Positions 39,076 to 49,727 are shown, numbered from the stretch's first letter. The stretch: 64,000 nt of DNA from Mycolicibacterium frederiksbergense (GCF_012223425.1 NZ_CP038799.1:1-64000), one strand, 5' to 3'. Notes: generated from the letters alone by a model not told the origin. Numbers and translations are program-made.

Positions 39076-40920
39076 TTAGGCCAGATAATCCGGCGGCAAT
39101 CCGTTGAGCATGTCGCGGCACATCCGCACCGCGTACTCGGAGCTGCCGCCGCCGACGATGAGCGCTGCGAACGCCATATCGCCGCGGTATCCGGTGAACC
39201 AGGCATGCGAGCCGCCGTTGAACTCGGCCTCCCCGGTCTTACCGCGCACATCGCCGAGGCCGTTGAGGTCCTTGGCGGTGCCATTGGTCACCACCAGCCG
39301 CATCATCGGGCGCAGACCGTCGATGATCTCCGGGCTCAGCGGCTCGCCGGTCTGCCCGCTCACCTCGGTCTCGCGTCCCTCGATCAGGTGCGGCACCGGC
39401 GTCCTGCCGGCCGCCACCGTCGCGGCGACCATGGCCATGCCGAACGGGCTGGCCAGCACCTTGCCCTGCCCGAAGCCGTCCTCGGTGCGCTCGGCCAGAT
39501 CCACCGTCGGGGGCACCGATCCGGTCACCGTCGGCACCCCGTCGACGACGAAGTCCGGCCCCAGCCCGTACCGGGCCGCCGCGGTGGTGAGTCCGCGCGG
39601 CGGCATGGTGCTGGCCAGTTCGGCGAAGGTGGTGTTGCAGGAGTTCGCAAAGGCCCGTGACAGCGGCACCGTGCCCAGGTCGAAGGCGTTGTAGTTGGTG
39701 ACGGTGCGATGGCCGATATCGAGTGTGCCCGGGCAGCCCAGCAGTGTGTTCGGGGTGGCCATATCGCGTTCCAGCGCCGCGGCGGCGGTCACGATCTTGA
39801 ACGTCGACCCCGGTGGGTACAGGCCCATGGTGGCCGTCGGCCCGTCGACATCGGCGGCGGCGTTCTGCGCGACGGCCAGGATCTCGCCGGTCGACGGTTT
39901 GATCGCGACGATCATCGCCTTCTTGCCCACCATGTCCACCGCGTCCTGGGCGGCGTTCTGCACGGCACGGTCCAGGCTGATGGTCACCGAGGGCGCCGGG
40001 GTTCCGGACTCCTCGTTGAGCACGGCGACGTCCACGCCGTTCTGATTGACGCTGACCACCCGCCAGCCGGGCTCCCCGACCAGGTCCGGCGTGACGGCCT
40101 TCTTGACCTCCGCCACGATGGCGGGCGCGAAGGTGTCGTCGGTGGCCAGCATCTCGGGTTGCGGGGTGATGACCACACCGGGCCGGTTGGCGATCGCGGG
40201 GAACACCCGGTCGTAGTCGGATTTGCGCAGCGTGATCAGGCTCAGCGGGGTGGTACGTGAGCTGGCTTCTTCAGCGAGCCGCTGGGCGTCCATGGTGTTG
40301 TCGAACGGGCGCAGCGCATCGGCGACCGCACGGGCGGTGGGCATCAGGTCGGCGCCGGCCGCCCTGGCGTCCAGCGCGTAGTGATAGAGGTATCCGGGCA
40401 CCAGCACATCGCTGCCGCCGCGCTCGTTGACCGAGGCCCGTCCCGGCGGATCGGCGCGCAGCGCCAGCGTCTGGTTGGCGCCCAGCCCCGGATGCAGCGC
40501 GGTGGCATTCCAGCGCACCTGCCACAGGCCCTCGTTGCGCACCATGTTGAGCTCGCCGTCGTAGGTCCAGGTCCGGTCCTTCGGCAGGTGCCAGGTGTAG
40601 CGGAACTTCACGGTGCCGGTGTCCAGCGCGTACTTGGAGCCGGTGATCTGGGTGTCCAGCCGCCGGGCCTGCAGCCCCGACCACGCCTCGTTGAGGGCGG
40701 ACTGCGCCTCGGCAGGCTTGTCGGACAGGTGAGCGGCACCGGCCGTGTCCCCGGTGACCAGCGCCTCGAAGAACTGCGCGGCAATCGGTTCGGGCCCATC
40801 CGGTTTGGGCGTGCAGGCAGTGAGGGAAGCAACCGTCGCGAGGGCGACGAGGATCGCGGCCATGCTCAGCACGCGCGATGCCCGTGATGCTGTTGAGGTT
40901 GTTGATGCCAGCGATGTCAT
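39076..40920 (-). CDS. Class B penicillin-binding lipoprotein, MecA/PBP2a-like N-domain
   Basis: 614 residues from ATG 40920 (Rv2864c has 603). A lipoprotein signal ends at Cys36 (SLTAC). An NTF2-like MecA_N domain (about 40-150) and a PBP dimerisation domain come before the transpeptidase domain, whose motifs are STFK (372-375), SCN (427-429) and KTG (561-563). It should cross-link peptidoglycan at the outer face of the membrane and bind beta-lactams. It is followed after 12 nt by the DUF1707 gene. Confidence 0.93.
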   Translation of the reverse strand: MTSLASTTSTASRASRVLSMAAILVALATVASLTACTPKPDGPEPIAAQFFEALVTGDTAGAAHLSDKPAEAQSALNEAWSGLQARRLDTQITGSKYALDTGTVKFRYTWHLPKDRTWTYDGELNMVRNEGLWQVRWNATALHPGLGANQTLALRADPPGRASVNERGGSDVLVPGYLYHYALDARAAGADLMPTARAVADALRPFDNTMDAQRLAEEASSRTTPLSLITLRKSDYDRVFPAIANRPGVVITPQPEMLATDDTFAPAIVAEVKKAVTPDLVGEPGWRVVSVNQNGVDVAVLNEESGTPAPSVTISLDRAVQNAAQDAVDMVGKKAMIVAIKPSTGEILAVAQNAAADVDGPTATMGLYPPGSTFKIVTAAAALERDMATPNTLLGCPGTLDIGHRTVTNYNAFDLGTVPLSRAFANSCNTTFAELASTMPPRGLTTAAARYGLGPDFVVDGVPTVTGSVPPTVDLAERTEDGFGQGKVLASPFGMAMVAATVAAGRTPVPHLIEGRETEVSGQTGEPLSPEIIDGLRPMMRLVVTNGTAKDLNGLGDVRGKTGEAEFNGGSHAWFTGYRGDMAFAALIVGGGSSEYAVRMCRDMLNGLPPDYLA

Positions 40921-40997
40921 TGTGGCTGATGTTACGAGCGTGACGGCCGCATCTCCCGCAGGCGCACCGAGACGGAACCGTGATGCTCCCGAGATGC

Positions 40998-41852
40998 TCA
41001 GTCGAGCAGGATGGTCGCGAACGTGCCGACCTGGGTGAAACCGATCTTTGCGTAGGTGGCCCGGGCGACCTCGTTGAATCCGTTGACATACAGGCTGGCG
41101 ATCCGACCGCCGCGCAGCACCGCCTCCGACACCGTGGCGGTGCCCGCCGCCCCGAGGCCGCGGCCCCGCCATTGCGGGTGCACCCAGACGCCTTGGATCT
41201 GGCCGACGGTCGGCGACTGCGAACCGATCTCGGCCTTGAACACGACCTCGCCGCGCTCGAACCGCGCCCAGGCCCGGCCCGCCGCGATCAGACCCGCCAC
41301 CCGGCGCCGGTAGCTGCGGCCACCGTCGCCCAGGCGCGGGTCGATGCCCACCTCACCGATGAACATCTCGATCGCCGCGACCAGGTAGGCGTCCAACTCC
41401 TCCATCCGGACCGGCCGCACGAACGGGTCGGATGCACAGAGCGCCGGGCCGTCCAGCGCCATCAACGGCTGGTCGGCCCGAACATCGCGCGCGGTCCCCC
41501 AGCCCGGTTCCAGCCGCTGCCACAGCGGCAGCACCAATTCGGCCCGGCCCACCAGCGAAGAACATCGGCGTGGCCCGCTGAGCGCCTTGTCGGCGAAGGC
41601 CGACACGTCATCGGCACTGCCGCGCAACGGAATCAGATTCGCCCCGGAGTAGCACAGGGATTCGCCCGGGTTGCGGCGAGTCCACAGCTCGCCACCGATC
41701 GCATTGGGGTCCACACCGAAATCGAGCACCCGGCAGGCCACCATGCACGACGCGACCGGATCGGTCTCCAGCACCGCGCGCACCTGTTCCACGTCCCGAA
41801 CCACCGACACCTGTCGGTCGTCAGTGACACGTGACAGCGGTGGAGCCGACAT
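40998..41852 (-). CDS. GNAT acetyltransferase, two-domain, Rv2867c-like
   Basis: 284 residues. The C-terminal half is a GNAT domain with QIQGVWVHPQWRGRGLGAAG (acetyl-CoA binding) and YVNGFNEVARATYAKIGF. The N-terminal ~130 residues form a separate domain seen in actinobacterial homologues. The substrate is unknown. Conserved position directly upstream of ispG-rip1-dxr, separated by 56 bp. Confidence 0.85.
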   Translation of the reverse strand: MSAPPLSRVTDDRQVSVVRDVEQVRAVLETDPVASCMVACRVLDFGVDPNAIGGELWTRRNPGESLCYSGANLIPLRGSADDVSAFADKALSGPRRCSSLVGRAELVLPLWQRLEPGWGTARDVRADQPLMALDGPALCASDPFVRPVRMEELDAYLVAAIEMFIGEVGIDPRLGDGGRSYRRRVAGLIAAGRAWARFERGEVVFKAEIGSQSPTVGQIQGVWVHPQWRGRGLGAAGTATVSEAVLRGGRIASLYVNGFNEVARATYAKIGFTQVGTFATILLD

Positions 41853-41908
41853 TGGTGGACTCTTTCTGGGCCAGCCGGATCAGGTGACCCCGCTCACAGG
41901 GCCGAACT

Positions 41909-43066
41909 TCAGCTTACGGTGACAACCGGCGGTCCGGAGGTGGTTCCTGCGGCCTCGGACTCCTCGGCGATGCGCATGGCCTCCTCGATGAGCGTCTCGA
42001 CGATCATCGCCTCCGGCACCGTCTTGATCACCTCGCCCTTGACGAAGATCTGGCCCTTGCCGTTCCCCGAGGCCACGCCGAGGTCGGCCTCGCGCGCCTC
42101 GCCGGGTCCGTTTACGACACAGCCCATCACCGCGACGCGCAACGGGATCTCCATGCCCTCCAGACCCGCGGACACCTCGTTGGCGAGTTTGTAGACGTCC
42201 ACCTGGGCACGCCCGCACGACGGGCAGGACACGATCTCCAGCCCGCGGGGACGCAGGTTCAGCGACTCCAGGATCTGGTTGCCGACCTTGATCTCCTCGA
42301 TCGGCGGCGCGGACAGCGACACCCGGATGGTGTCGCCGATGCCCTTGGACAGCAGCGCACCGAAGGCGACCGCGGACTTGATGGTGCCCTGGAACGCCGG
42401 ACCGGCCTCGGTGACACCCAGATGCAGCGGGTAATCGCATCGCTCGGCCAGTTGCTCGTAGGCGGCCACCATGATCACCGGATCATTGTGCTTGACGCTG
42501 ATCTTGATATCGCCGAAGCCGTGTTCCTCGAACAGCGAGGCCTCCCACAACGCCGATTCGACCAGCGCCTCCGGGGTGGCCTTGCCGTACTTCTTCATCA
42601 GCCGAGGATCGAGCGAACCGGCGTTGACCCCGATGCGGATCGGGATGTTGGCTGCCGCAGCCGCTTTCGCGACCTCTTTGACCCGGCCGTCGAACTCCTT
42701 GATATTGCCCGGATTGACCCGGACAGCGGCGCAGCCCGCGTCGATGGCGGCAAAGATGTACTTGGGCTGGAAGTGGATGTCGGCGATGACCGGGATGTTG
42801 GCCTTCTTGGCGATCGCCGGCAGCGCGTCGGCATCCTCCTGCCGCGGGCAGGCCACGCGCACGATGTCGCACCCCGACGCGGTCAGTTCCGCGATCTGCT
42901 GCAGCGTCGCGTTGATGTCGTGGGTCTTGGTGGTGCACATCGACTGCACTGCGATCGGATACTCGCTGCCGACACCGACATCCTTGACCATCAGCTGACG
43001 GGTCTTGCGGCGCGGGGCCAGCGTGGGCGGTGGCGGGGCGGGCATGCCCAGACCGATGGACGTCAT
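41909..43066 (-). CDS. ispG: 4-Hydroxy-3-methylbut-2-enyl-diphosphate synthase (IspG/GcpE)
   Basis: 385 residues. IspG converts MEcPP to HMBPP in the MEP isoprenoid pathway using a 4Fe-4S cluster. The TIM-barrel part starts with the block [17 protein letters not shown]; the cluster Cys residues are in [12 protein letters not shown] and [14 protein letters not shown]. It follows rip1 and dxr on the same strand, so two MEP enzymes flank the protease gene. Confidence 0.96.
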   Translation of the reverse strand: MTSIGLGMPAPPPPTLAPRRKTRQLMVKDVGVGSEYPIAVQSMCTTKTHDINATLQQIAELTASGCDIVRVACPRQEDADALPAIAKKANIPVIADIHFQPKYIFAAIDAGCAAVRVNPGNIKEFDGRVKEVAKAAAAANIPIRIGVNAGSLDPRLMKKYGKATPEALVESALWEASLFEEHGFGDIKISVKHNDPVIMVAAYEQLAERCDYPLHLGVTEAGPAFQGTIKSAVAFGALLSKGIGDTIRVSLSAPPIEEIKVGNQILESLNLRPRGLEIVSCPSCGRAQVDVYKLANEVSAGLEGMEIPLRVAVMGCVVNGPGEAREADLGVASGNGKGQIFVKGEVIKTVPEAMIVETLIEEAMRIAEESEAAGTTSGPPVVTVS

Positions 43067-43095
43067 ATGGATCGTCTCCTACTGGCTGTGCAGAT

Positions 43096-44331
43096 CTACT
43101 GGAAAAGTCGGATGGGATTGACCAGGTCCGCGGTCACGGTCAACAACATGTAGCCGACCACGAACACCAGCACGACATAGGTGGCGGGCATGAGCTTGAG
43201 ATAGTTGACCGGCGCCGCGGCGACTTTGCCACGTGCCGCCCGAATCATATTGCGGATCTTTTCGTACGTGGCGATCGCGATGTGGCCGCCGTCGAAGGGC
43301 AACAGCGGGATCAGGTTGATCGCACCCAGAACGAAGTTGAGTTGCGCGAGGAAGAACCAGAACGCCACCCACAGCCCGTGATCGACGGTGTCGCCACCGA
43401 TGATCGAGGCGCCCACCACCGAGATCGGCGTCTCCGGGTCGCGCTCGCCGCCGCCGATGGCGTCCACCAGGGCACCGATCTTGGTGGGGATCTTGGCCAG
43501 CGCCTTGCCGAGTTCGACGGCGAGATCCCCGGTGAACGCGAAGGTGGCCGGGATCGCCGACAGCGGGTTGTAGTGGGTGGGGCCCGGGGGCAGCGCGGCG
43601 CTGACACCGATGGCGCCGACCGTTTCGGGCGCCTCGGCCTCGGTCGAGGTGAAGCGCTGGGTCTGCGCGACGTCGATGACGGTGGACAGCCGCTGTCCGT
43701 CGCGCTCGTAGACAAACTGCACAGGCCCATCGAGCTGGCGGATGGCGGCCGCCATATCGGCGAACGTCGCCACATCGGTGTCGCCGACCTTGACGATCGT
43801 GTCACCGCCCTGGATGCCGGCCAACGCGGCAGGACCCGGCCCGGGCTGCGGGCACGGCCCGTAGGGATCCTCCCCACCCTTGGCGACCTGCGGTGCCACA
43901 CAAGCGGTTTCACCGACGATCGCGGTGGTCGGCGGATGCAGGTTGGGCAGGCCCCAGATGATGGCGATGGAGTAGATGAGGACCAGTCCGATGATGAAGT
44001 TCATCGCCGGACCGGCGAACAGCACCGCGACGCGCTTCCACACCTTCTGCTTGTACATCGCGTAGGGGCGGTCTTCGGGTGCCATCTCCTCCACGGAGGT
44101 CATCCCCGCGATATCGCAGAAACCGCCCAGTGGGACCGCCTTGACGCCGTACTCGGTGCTGCCGAGCTTGTTGGGCCGATGCGTCGACCACAGCGTGGGC
44201 CCGAAGCCCACGAAGTAGCGACGCACCTTCATTCCGGTGGCCCTGGCCACCCACATGTGGCCGCATTCGTGCAGAGCCACCGACACCAGGATGGCCAGCG
44301 CGAACGCCACGATGCCGAAAGCGAACATCAT
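43096..44331 (-). CDS. rip1: Site-2 intramembrane metalloprotease Rip1
   Basis: 411 residues. The zinc motif is H21-E22-C-G-H25 in the first membrane segment; the second metal-binding motif is [12 protein letters not shown] in a C-terminal membrane segment. Between them is a long extracytoplasmic region with a PDZ domain ([20 protein letters not shown]). In M. tuberculosis Rip1 cleaves anti-sigma factors, including those of SigK and SigL. This matters here because SigK-type promoters lie 1.2 kb away in front of the FAS1 and dipZ genes. It overlaps dxr by 4 nt. Confidence 0.95.
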   Translation of the reverse strand: MMFAFGIVAFALAILVSVALHECGHMWVARATGMKVRRYFVGFGPTLWSTHRPNKLGSTEYGVKAVPLGGFCDIAGMTSVEEMAPEDRPYAMYKQKVWKRVAVLFAGPAMNFIIGLVLIYSIAIIWGLPNLHPPTTAIVGETACVAPQVAKGGEDPYGPCPQPGPGPAALAGIQGGDTIVKVGDTDVATFADMAAAIRQLDGPVQFVYERDGQRLSTVIDVAQTQRFTSTEAEAPETVGAIGVSAALPPGPTHYNPLSAIPATFAFTGDLAVELGKALAKIPTKIGALVDAIGGGERDPETPISVVGASIIGGDTVDHGLWVAFWFFLAQLNFVLGAINLIPLLPFDGGHIAIATYEKIRNMIRAARGKVAAAPVNYLKLMPATYVVLVFVVGYMLLTVTADLVNPIRLFQ

Positions 44332-45497
44332 CGGCTTGCTACTACCTCCCGGTCAACGGCACTGCGGGCCCGGTCGCGGGCCCAGTCCTGCGCGTCAAGT
44401 ATTTCTTCCACGGTAGCGGGTTCGGCCGCCCACTGATCTGCGGCGTGCAGCACATCGGCGATGGTGCGCACGATCGCCGGGAATTTCAGCCGGCCCGCCA
44501 GAAACGCCTCGGCAGCCTCTTCGTTGGCGGCGTTGTAGACGGCGGTCAGGCTGCCGCCCCGCCGGCCGGCCTCGCGGGCCAGGTTCACCGCCGGGAACAC
44601 CGCGTCATCCAGCGGCTCGAATGTCCAGGTCGACGCCGTCGTCCAGTCACAGGCGGTGGCGGCGCCGGGCACCCGTTGCGGCCAGCCCAGCGCCAGCGCG
44701 ATGGGCAGCCGCATGTCCGGCGGACTGGCCTGCGCGATGGTCGAACCATCGGTGAAAGTCACCATGGAATGCACGATGGACTGCGGGTGCACGACCACGT
44801 CGATGCGGTCGTAGTCGATACCGAACAGCAGATGCGTCTCGATGAGCTCAAGTCCCTTGTTGACCAGCGACGCCGAGTTCAGAGTGTTCATCGGGCCCAT
44901 CGACCAGGTCGGATGCGCGCCGGCCTGGTCAGGGGTGACGGCCTCCAGGTCCGCGGCGGCCCAGCCCCGGAACGGCCCTCCCGAAGCGGTCAGCACCAGC
45001 CGGGCGACCTCATCGGCGCTGCCCGACCGCAGACACTGCGCCAGTGCCGAGTGTTCGGAATCGACCGGCACGATCTGCCCGGGCGCGGCGGCCCTGAGCA
45101 CCAGCGGCCCGCCCGCGACCAGTGACTCCTTGTTCGCCAGCGCCAATCGGGCTCCGCTGTGCAACGCGGCCAGCGTCGGCTTGAGTCCGAGCGCACCGAC
45201 CAGTGCGTTGAGCACCACATCGGCCTCGGTCTCCTCCACGATGCGGGTGGCCGCCTGCTCTCCGATATGGGGCACATCGCCGAGCTGGTCGGCGGCCCTC
45301 GGGTCGGCGACGGCGATGTTGCGCACCCCGGTCTGCGCGCGCTGCGCGGCAAGCACATCTGGGTTGCCGCCTCCGGCGGCCAGCCCGACCAGTTCGAACC
45401 GGTCCGGGTTGGCGGCGATGACCTCGAGCGCCTGGGTGCCGATGGAACCGGTGCTGCCCAGGATCAGGACGCGACAGCGTGCGGCGGAAGAACTCAC
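44328..45497 (-). CDS. dxr: 1-Deoxy-D-xylulose-5-phosphate reductoisomerase
   Basis: 389 residues from GTG 45497; a longer reading frame upstream lacks the family's features. Dxr makes MEP, the committed step of the MEP pathway. NADPH binding [11 protein letters not shown] is at the N-terminus; [26 protein letters not shown] and [10 protein letters not shown] are the substrate/metal blocks. It is the first gene of dxr-rip1-ispG and is divergent from the FAS1 lipoprotein gene. Confidence 0.95.
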   Translation of the reverse strand: MSSSAARCRVLILGSTGSIGTQALEVIAANPDRFELVGLAAGGGNPDVLAAQRAQTGVRNIAVADPRAADQLGDVPHIGEQAATRIVEETEADVVLNALVGALGLKPTLAALHSGARLALANKESLVAGGPLVLRAAAPGQIVPVDSEHSALAQCLRSGSADEVARLVLTASGGPFRGWAAADLEAVTPDQAGAHPTWSMGPMNTLNSASLVNKGLELIETHLLFGIDYDRIDVVVHPQSIVHSMVTFTDGSTIAQASPPDMRLPIALALGWPQRVPGAATACDWTTASTWTFEPLDDAVFPAVNLAREAGRRGGSLTAVYNAANEEAAEAFLAGRLKFPAIVRTIADVLHAADQWAAEPATVEEILDAQDWARDRARSAVDREVVASR

Positions 45498-45528
45498 CGG
45501 TTCATTGTGCCCCTTTTTGCCGCCGGAC

Positions 45529-45555
45529 CCATCCGGACGCACGGTAGCGCCGAAT
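45529..45555 (+). promoter_or_regulatory. SigK-type promoter of the MPT83-like gene
   Basis: CCATCC (45529-45534), a 16-nt spacer, then CGAAT (45551-45555). This matches the published M. tuberculosis SigK promoter consensus (CCATCC, about 16-17 nt, CGAAT), known from the mpt83/dipZ/mpt70 region. It lies 63 nt before the ATG at 45619. Confidence 0.8.
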
Positions 45556-45618
45556 GAGGTGTGTAAGGCGAAACGGGCATGGCACTGGGCCGGCCCGCCA
45601 ACAAGGAAGTTGAGCCAT

Positions 45619-46299
45619 ATGACTCTCACACCCAATCGGATCGCCATTGTCGGGTTCGCCGCGGTGGCAGCGCTGGGGCTGTCCGCCTGTTCGGGCGGAA
45701 GTTCGTCCACCGAAAGCAGTGCCAGCGAGGCCAGCTCGTCGGTCTCCTCCATGACCTCATCGATGGCGCCGGAGACCACCAGCTCCGCCGCAGCCGCGCC
45801 CGCCGGCGCGTTGATCGGTACCGGATGCGCCGCCTACGCCGAACAGGTGCCGACCGGCCCCGGCTCGGTCACCGGCATGGCAGCAGATCCGGTCACCGTC
45901 GCCGCATCCAACAACCCCATGCTCACGACGCTGACGCAGGCCCTTTCCGGCCAGCTGAACCCCGACGTCAACCTGGTCGACACCCTCAACGGCGGCGAGT
46001 TCACCGTCTTCGCACCGACCGATGACGCATTCGCCAAGATCGACCCGGCCACCATCGAGACGCTGAAGACCGACTCCGAGCTGCTGACCTCGATCCTGAC
46101 CTACCACGTGGTGCCGGGCCAGGCGAGCCCCGACCAGGTGGCCGGTGACCACGAGACCGTGCAGGGCGAGAGCGTCACCGTCACCGGCGCCGGTGACGAC
46201 CTCATGGTCGGCGACGCCGGCCTGGTGTGCGGTGGCGTGCAGACCGCCAACGCCACCGTCTACATGATCGACACGGTGCTGATGCCCCCGGCAGCCTGA
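45619..46299 (+). CDS. FAS1-domain lipoprotein, MPT83-like
   Basis: 226 residues from ATG 45619, with AAGGAAG as ribosome binding site 9 nt upstream. A lipobox LSAC gives lipid-modified Cys24. A Ser-rich linker (about 25-60) leads to one FAS1 (fasciclin) domain: [35 protein letters not shown], and [17 protein letters not shown]1 proteins act in cell-surface adhesion. It is preceded by a SigK-type promoter and followed by a strong hairpin. The mature domain is very like the next protein, so the pair corresponds to MPT83 (lipoprotein) and MPT70 (secreted). Confidence 0.92.
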   Translation: MTLTPNRIAIVGFAAVAALGLSACSGGSSSTESSASEASSSVSSMTSSMAPETTSSAAAAPAGALIGTGCAAYAEQVPTGPGSVTGMAADPVTVAASNNPMLTTLTQALSGQLNPDVNLVDTLNGGEFTVFAPTDDAFAKIDPATIETLKTDSELLTSILTYHVVPGQASPDQVAGDHETVQGESVTVTGAGDDLMVGDAGLVCGGVQTANATVYMIDTVLMPPAA

Positions 46300-46328
46300 G
46301 CCGCGCTGCCCGGGTGACCCGATGAGCC

Positions 46329-46366
46329 GGCGGGGCAGCCTTTTCCCCCGACCTGGCTGCCCCGCC
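46329..46366 (+). terminator. 12-bp stem hairpin between the two FAS1 genes
   Basis: GGCGGGGCAGCC (46329-46340) and GGCTGCCCCGCC (46355-46366) are perfectly complementary, with outer GATGA/TCATC able to extend the stem past a 3-nt bulge. No T-run follows. It may end or attenuate transcription from the SigK promoter before the second FAS1 gene. Confidence 0.6.
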
Positions 46367-46426
46367 TCATCGGAAACCGTCCCTACCCAACCAGAAGCCA
46401 AGACGATCAAACGAAGGATCACCTCG

Positions 46427-47032
46427 ATGCATTTCTCGATGAACACCCAGAAGATCGCCGGCGTCGCATGTGCCGCGGCAGCCGCCTCCGGCCTGCTGTT
46501 CGCCTCGACCGGCGTCGCGAACGCCGAACTCGTCGGCCCCGGCTGCGCGGCCTACGCCGCACAGAACCCGGAGGGCCCGGCCTCGGTGACGGGCATGGCC
46601 ATGGATCCGGTCGCCGTCGCGGCGTCGAACAACCCGATGCTCAAGACGCTGACCCAGGCCCTGTCCGGTCAGCTGAACCCCAACGTCAACCTGGTCGACA
46701 CGCTCAACGCCGCGCCGTCGCTGACGGTGTTCGCGCCCACCGACGAGGCGTTCGCGAAGATCGACCCGGCCACCATCGAGACGCTGAAGACGGATTCGGC
46801 TCTGCTGACCAGCATCCTGACCTATCACGTGGTCGAGGGACAGGCCAGCCCCGAGCAGGTCGTCGGCATGCACAAGACCATGCAGGGCGCCGAGGTGAAC
46901 GTCACCAACGCGGCCATGATGGGTATGCCCGCCGACCTCAAGGTCAACGACGCGTCGGTGGCCTGCGGTGGCGTGCAGACCGCCAATGCCACCGTCTACC
47001 TCATCGACACGGTGCTGATGCCCCCCATGTGA
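46427..47032 (+). CDS. Secreted FAS1-domain protein, MPT70-like
   Basis: 201 residues from ATG 46427 (AAGGA 8-9 nt upstream; an in-frame ATG at 46439 also exists). A signal peptide ending in GVANAE, without lipobox Cys, predicts a free secreted protein. The FAS1 domain ([38 protein letters not shown]) is nearly the same as in the lipoprotein upstream. Cys residues in PGCAAYA and VACGG probably form a disulfide, and DipZ may help. No SigK-type promoter was found directly upstream. Confidence 0.92.
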   Translation: MHFSMNTQKIAGVACAAAAASGLLFASTGVANAELVGPGCAAYAAQNPEGPASVTGMAMDPVAVAASNNPMLKTLTQALSGQLNPNVNLVDTLNAAPSLTVFAPTDEAFAKIDPATIETLKTDSALLTSILTYHVVEGQASPEQVVGMHKTMQGAEVNVTNAAMMGMPADLKVNDASVACGGVQTANATVYLIDTVLMPPM

Positions 47033-47047
47033 TCTGAACCCATCGAT

Positions 47048-47079
47048 ACCAGCCCGGCCGTCTCCACGGCCGGGCTGGT
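47048..47079 (+). terminator. 14-bp perfect hairpin after the MPT70-like gene
   Basis: ACCAGCCCGGCCGT (47048-47061) and ACGGCCGGGCTGGT (47066-47079) pair perfectly around a CTCC loop, 16 nt after the stop codon. A short T-containing tail follows. It should separate the FAS1 transcript from dipZ. Confidence 0.75.
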
Positions 47080-47090
47080 TCGGTTTGCTG

Positions 47091-47117
47091 CCATCCAAAT
47101 GCGTTGTGGTGACGAAT
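47091..47117 (+). promoter_or_regulatory. SigK-type promoter of dipZ, probably leaderless
   Basis: CCATCC (47091-47096), 16-nt spacer, CGAAT (47113-47117): the same pattern and spacing as at 45529-45555. The dipZ ATG is at 47125, only 7 nt after the -10 element, so transcription would start at or next to the start codon and give a leaderless mRNA. Confidence 0.8.
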
Positions 47118-47124
47118 AACTCAC

Positions 47125-48852
47125 ATGACGACTCTGATCGCGATCGGCTTTATCGGCGGTCTCATCACCGGCATCTCACCGTGCATCCTGCCGGTGCTGC
47201 CGGTGATCTTCTTCTCCGGCACCCAGGCCGGGAGCACCGCGGCCGCCGAGCCCGGTGCCGTGGCCACCGTGCCCGCGCTGTCGTCGCGACTGCGGCCCTA
47301 CCTCGTGATCGCCGGCCTGGTGCTGAGCTTCAGCATCGTCACCCTCGTCGGTTCGGCCCTGCTGTCGCTGCTGCACCTGCCCCAGGACACCATCCGCTGG
47401 GTGGCGCTGGTGGCGCTCGTCGCGATCGGGCTCGGCCTGATCTTCCCGCAGTTCGAAGCGATCCTGGAAAAGCCGTTCTCCCGGTTGCCGCAGAAGCAGT
47501 TCGGTTCCGGCAACGGCGGTTTCGGCCTCGGGCTGGCGCTGGGTGTGCTGTACGTGCCGTGCGCCGGTCCGGTGCTGGCCGCCATCGTGGTCGCCGGCGC
47601 CACGGGCACGATCGGGGCAGACATCATCGCCTTGACCCTGGCCTTCGCGGTCGGGGCGGCCCTGCCGCTGCTGTTCTTCGCCCTGGCCGGGCGGCGGGTG
47701 GCCGAACGGGTCGCCGCGTTCCGCCGCCGGCAGCGCGAAATCCGGTTGTTCGCAGGCGTGGTCACGATCCTGCTGGCGGTGGCGCTGGTGTTCAACCTGC
47801 CCGCGGTGCTGCAGCGCGCGATCCCCGACTACACCGCCGCCCTGCAGGAGCAGGTGGGCGGCGAGGAGACGCTGCGCGAACAGCTCAACCTGGGTGGTCT
47901 GGTCAACGAGCAGAACGCCGAGCTCTCGAACTGCACCAATGGCGCGCCCGAACTGGAAAGCTGCGGAACCGCACCGGATATCAGGGGCATCACCACGTGG
48001 CTCAACACTCCCGGCGGTGCACCCGTCGACCTGAAGTCCCTGCGCGGCAAGGTCGTCCTGATCGACTTCTGGGCATACTCATGCATCAACTGCCAGCGCG
48101 CGACACCTCATCTGGTCGACTGGTACGACGCCTACCGTGATCGCGGTTTCGAGGTGATCGGCGTGCACACACCCGAGTACGCGTTCGAGAAGGTGCAGGC
48201 CAACGTCGTCAGCGGCGCGAAGGACCTCGGCATCACCTATCCCATCGCGATGGACAACGCGTTCTCGACGTGGACCAACTACCGCAACCGCTACTGGCCC
48301 GCGCACTATCTGATCGACAAGCAAGGCGTGGTGCGGCACACCAAGTTCGGCGAGGGCGACTATGCCACCACCGAAAGGCTGATCCGGCAGCTGCTCACCG
48401 ACGGTGACGAGGCGGCCCTGCCGGCCGCGACCGAACGCTCGGACAGCACCCCGACGGCGCCCACCACCCCGGAGACGTACTTCAGCGTGGGCAAGGTCGT
48501 GAACTACGGCGGTACCGGTGTGTACGACGAGGGCACCCACACCTACGACTTCCCCGCCCGGTTGGCCGAGGACCGCTTCGCCCTGCGCGGGCCGTGGGCG
48601 CTGGACTACCAGGGGGTCACCGCGCAGTCCGACGGTGCCGCGATCAAGCTGAACTACCACGCCCGCAACGTGTACCTCGTGGTCGGCGGCACCGGCACCG
48701 TGCGGGTCACCCGCAACGGTGTCACCACCGAGCTGGCGGTCAGCGGCCCGCCCAACATGCGTCAGATCATCGCCGACGACAACGACGGCGCGGGCACCGT
48801 CGAGGTGGCTTTCGACGAAGGGCTGCAGGCCTATTCGTTCACCTACGGCTGA
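47125..48852 (+). CDS. dipZ: DipZ, CcdA/DsbD-like membrane protein with thioredoxin-like domain
   Basis: 575 residues. The N-terminal ~240 residues form a CcdA-like electron-transfer membrane domain with Cys in [11 protein letters not shown] and [11 protein letters not shown]. The C-terminal part has a TlpA-like thioredoxin fold with CINC in [19 protein letters not shown] (about residue 320) and a further beta-rich domain (about 440-575) seen in mycobacterial DipZ. It should pass reducing power across the membrane to exported proteins. The SigK promoter and the neighbouring FAS1 genes indicate service to those proteins. Confidence 0.93.
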   Translation: MTTLIAIGFIGGLITGISPCILPVLPVIFFSGTQAGSTAAAEPGAVATVPALSSRLRPYLVIAGLVLSFSIVTLVGSALLSLLHLPQDTIRWVALVALVAIGLGLIFPQFEAILEKPFSRLPQKQFGSGNGGFGLGLALGVLYVPCAGPVLAAIVVAGATGTIGADIIALTLAFAVGAALPLLFFALAGRRVAERVAAFRRRQREIRLFAGVVTILLAVALVFNLPAVLQRAIPDYTAALQEQVGGEETLREQLNLGGLVNEQNAELSNCTNGAPELESCGTAPDIRGITTWLNTPGGAPVDLKSLRGKVVLIDFWAYSCINCQRATPHLVDWYDAYRDRGFEVIGVHTPEYAFEKVQANVVSGAKDLGITYPIAMDNAFSTWTNYRNRYWPAHYLIDKQGVVRHTKFGEGDYATTERLIRQLLTDGDEAALPAATERSDSTPTAPTTPETYFSVGKVVNYGGTGVYDEGTHTYDFPARLAEDRFALRGPWALDYQGVTAQSDGAAIKLNYHARNVYLVVGGTGTVRVTRNGVTTELAVSGPPNMRQIIADDNDGAGTVEVAFDEGLQAYSFTYG

Positions 48853-48871
48853 GCGCTGGTCTGCAGCGCAG

Positions 48872-49726
48872 TCACCGGAACCGGCCGATGATCGTCTCGG
48901 CGAACCGCAGCGTGGCGCCCCGCTGATCCTCGGCGGTGTTTCCAGCAGCCCATGGGGCAACCATGACGGCGGTGATACCGGCGTCCTCGGCGCGCCGGTA
49001 CAGCTCGACCGACGGCGGATCCAGCAGCGCGAGGAGCACCTCGAACGGCTCGTCGGCACGTCCGTACTCGCGCCGTAGCGCGGTCAGCCGATCGACGTGG
49101 CGCACCGCTTCCTCCAGCACATAGGCGGTGCCGACCCAGCCGTCACACAACCGGGCGGCCCGGCGCAGCGCCGCCTCGGATTCACCCCCGCACAGGATCG
49201 GCACCGGCGCGGGCGGATGAGGCTCCAGCATCAACTCCGGCACCTGATAGTGCTCGCCGCTCCAGGACACCCAACCGCCCTGCCATAACGCCCGCAGCGC
49301 CGGGATCATCTCGTCGAGCCGCTTACCGCGGGTCGCGAAATCCTGCCGCATCAGCTCGTATTCCTCGCGCATCCAGCCCACCCCGACACCGAGGGACACC
49401 CGGCCCCCGGACACCTCCGCCGCAGTCGCCACCACCTTGGCGACCTCCAGCAGCGGCCGCGAGGGCGCCACATAGACGGCGTTGGAAAAGCGCAGCCGCG
49501 TCGTCAGTGCCGCCATCGCCCCGATCAGCACCCAGGAGTCCGGCCACGCGGTCTCGGGCGCCCAGCCCGGTTTCCCGCTCTCGGAGGGGTAACGCGACGT
49601 CAGTTCCCTCGGGTAGATCATGTGGTCCGCGCAGATCACGCCGTCGAACTCGGCCTCGTCGAGCATCTGAGCCAGTTTCAGCGCCTGCCGGGCGGGCATG
49701 AACGGTGTCCCGCTCCAGAATTGCAT
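48872..49726 (-). CDS. LLM-class (F420-dependent type) oxidoreductase
   Basis: 284 residues. Luciferase-like TIM-barrel protein: FDGVICADHMIYP, LRFSNAVYVAPSRPLLEVAKVVATAAEVSGGRVSLGVGVGW-type block (residues ~75-120) and ILCGGESEAALRRAARLCDGWV. Most mycobacterial members use F420; flavin use cannot be excluded. The substrate is unknown. It starts 1 nt after the permease gene ends, so the two form an operon. It converges on dipZ. Confidence 0.87.
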   Translation of the reverse strand: MQFWSGTPFMPARQALKLAQMLDEAEFDGVICADHMIYPRELTSRYPSESGKPGWAPETAWPDSWVLIGAMAALTTRLRFSNAVYVAPSRPLLEVAKVVATAAEVSGGRVSLGVGVGWMREEYELMRQDFATRGKRLDEMIPALRALWQGGWVSWSGEHYQVPELMLEPHPPAPVPILCGGESEAALRRAARLCDGWVGTAYVLEEAVRHVDRLTALRREYGRADEPFEVLLALLDPPSVELYRRAEDAGITAVMVAPWAAGNTAEDQRGATLRFAETIIGRFR

Positions 49727-49727
49727 G

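Noticed and set aside
43030..44436. Long + strand open frame opposite rip1
   Set aside because: Shadow of rip1; rip1 has the HExxH and FDGGH motifs and typical membrane segments.
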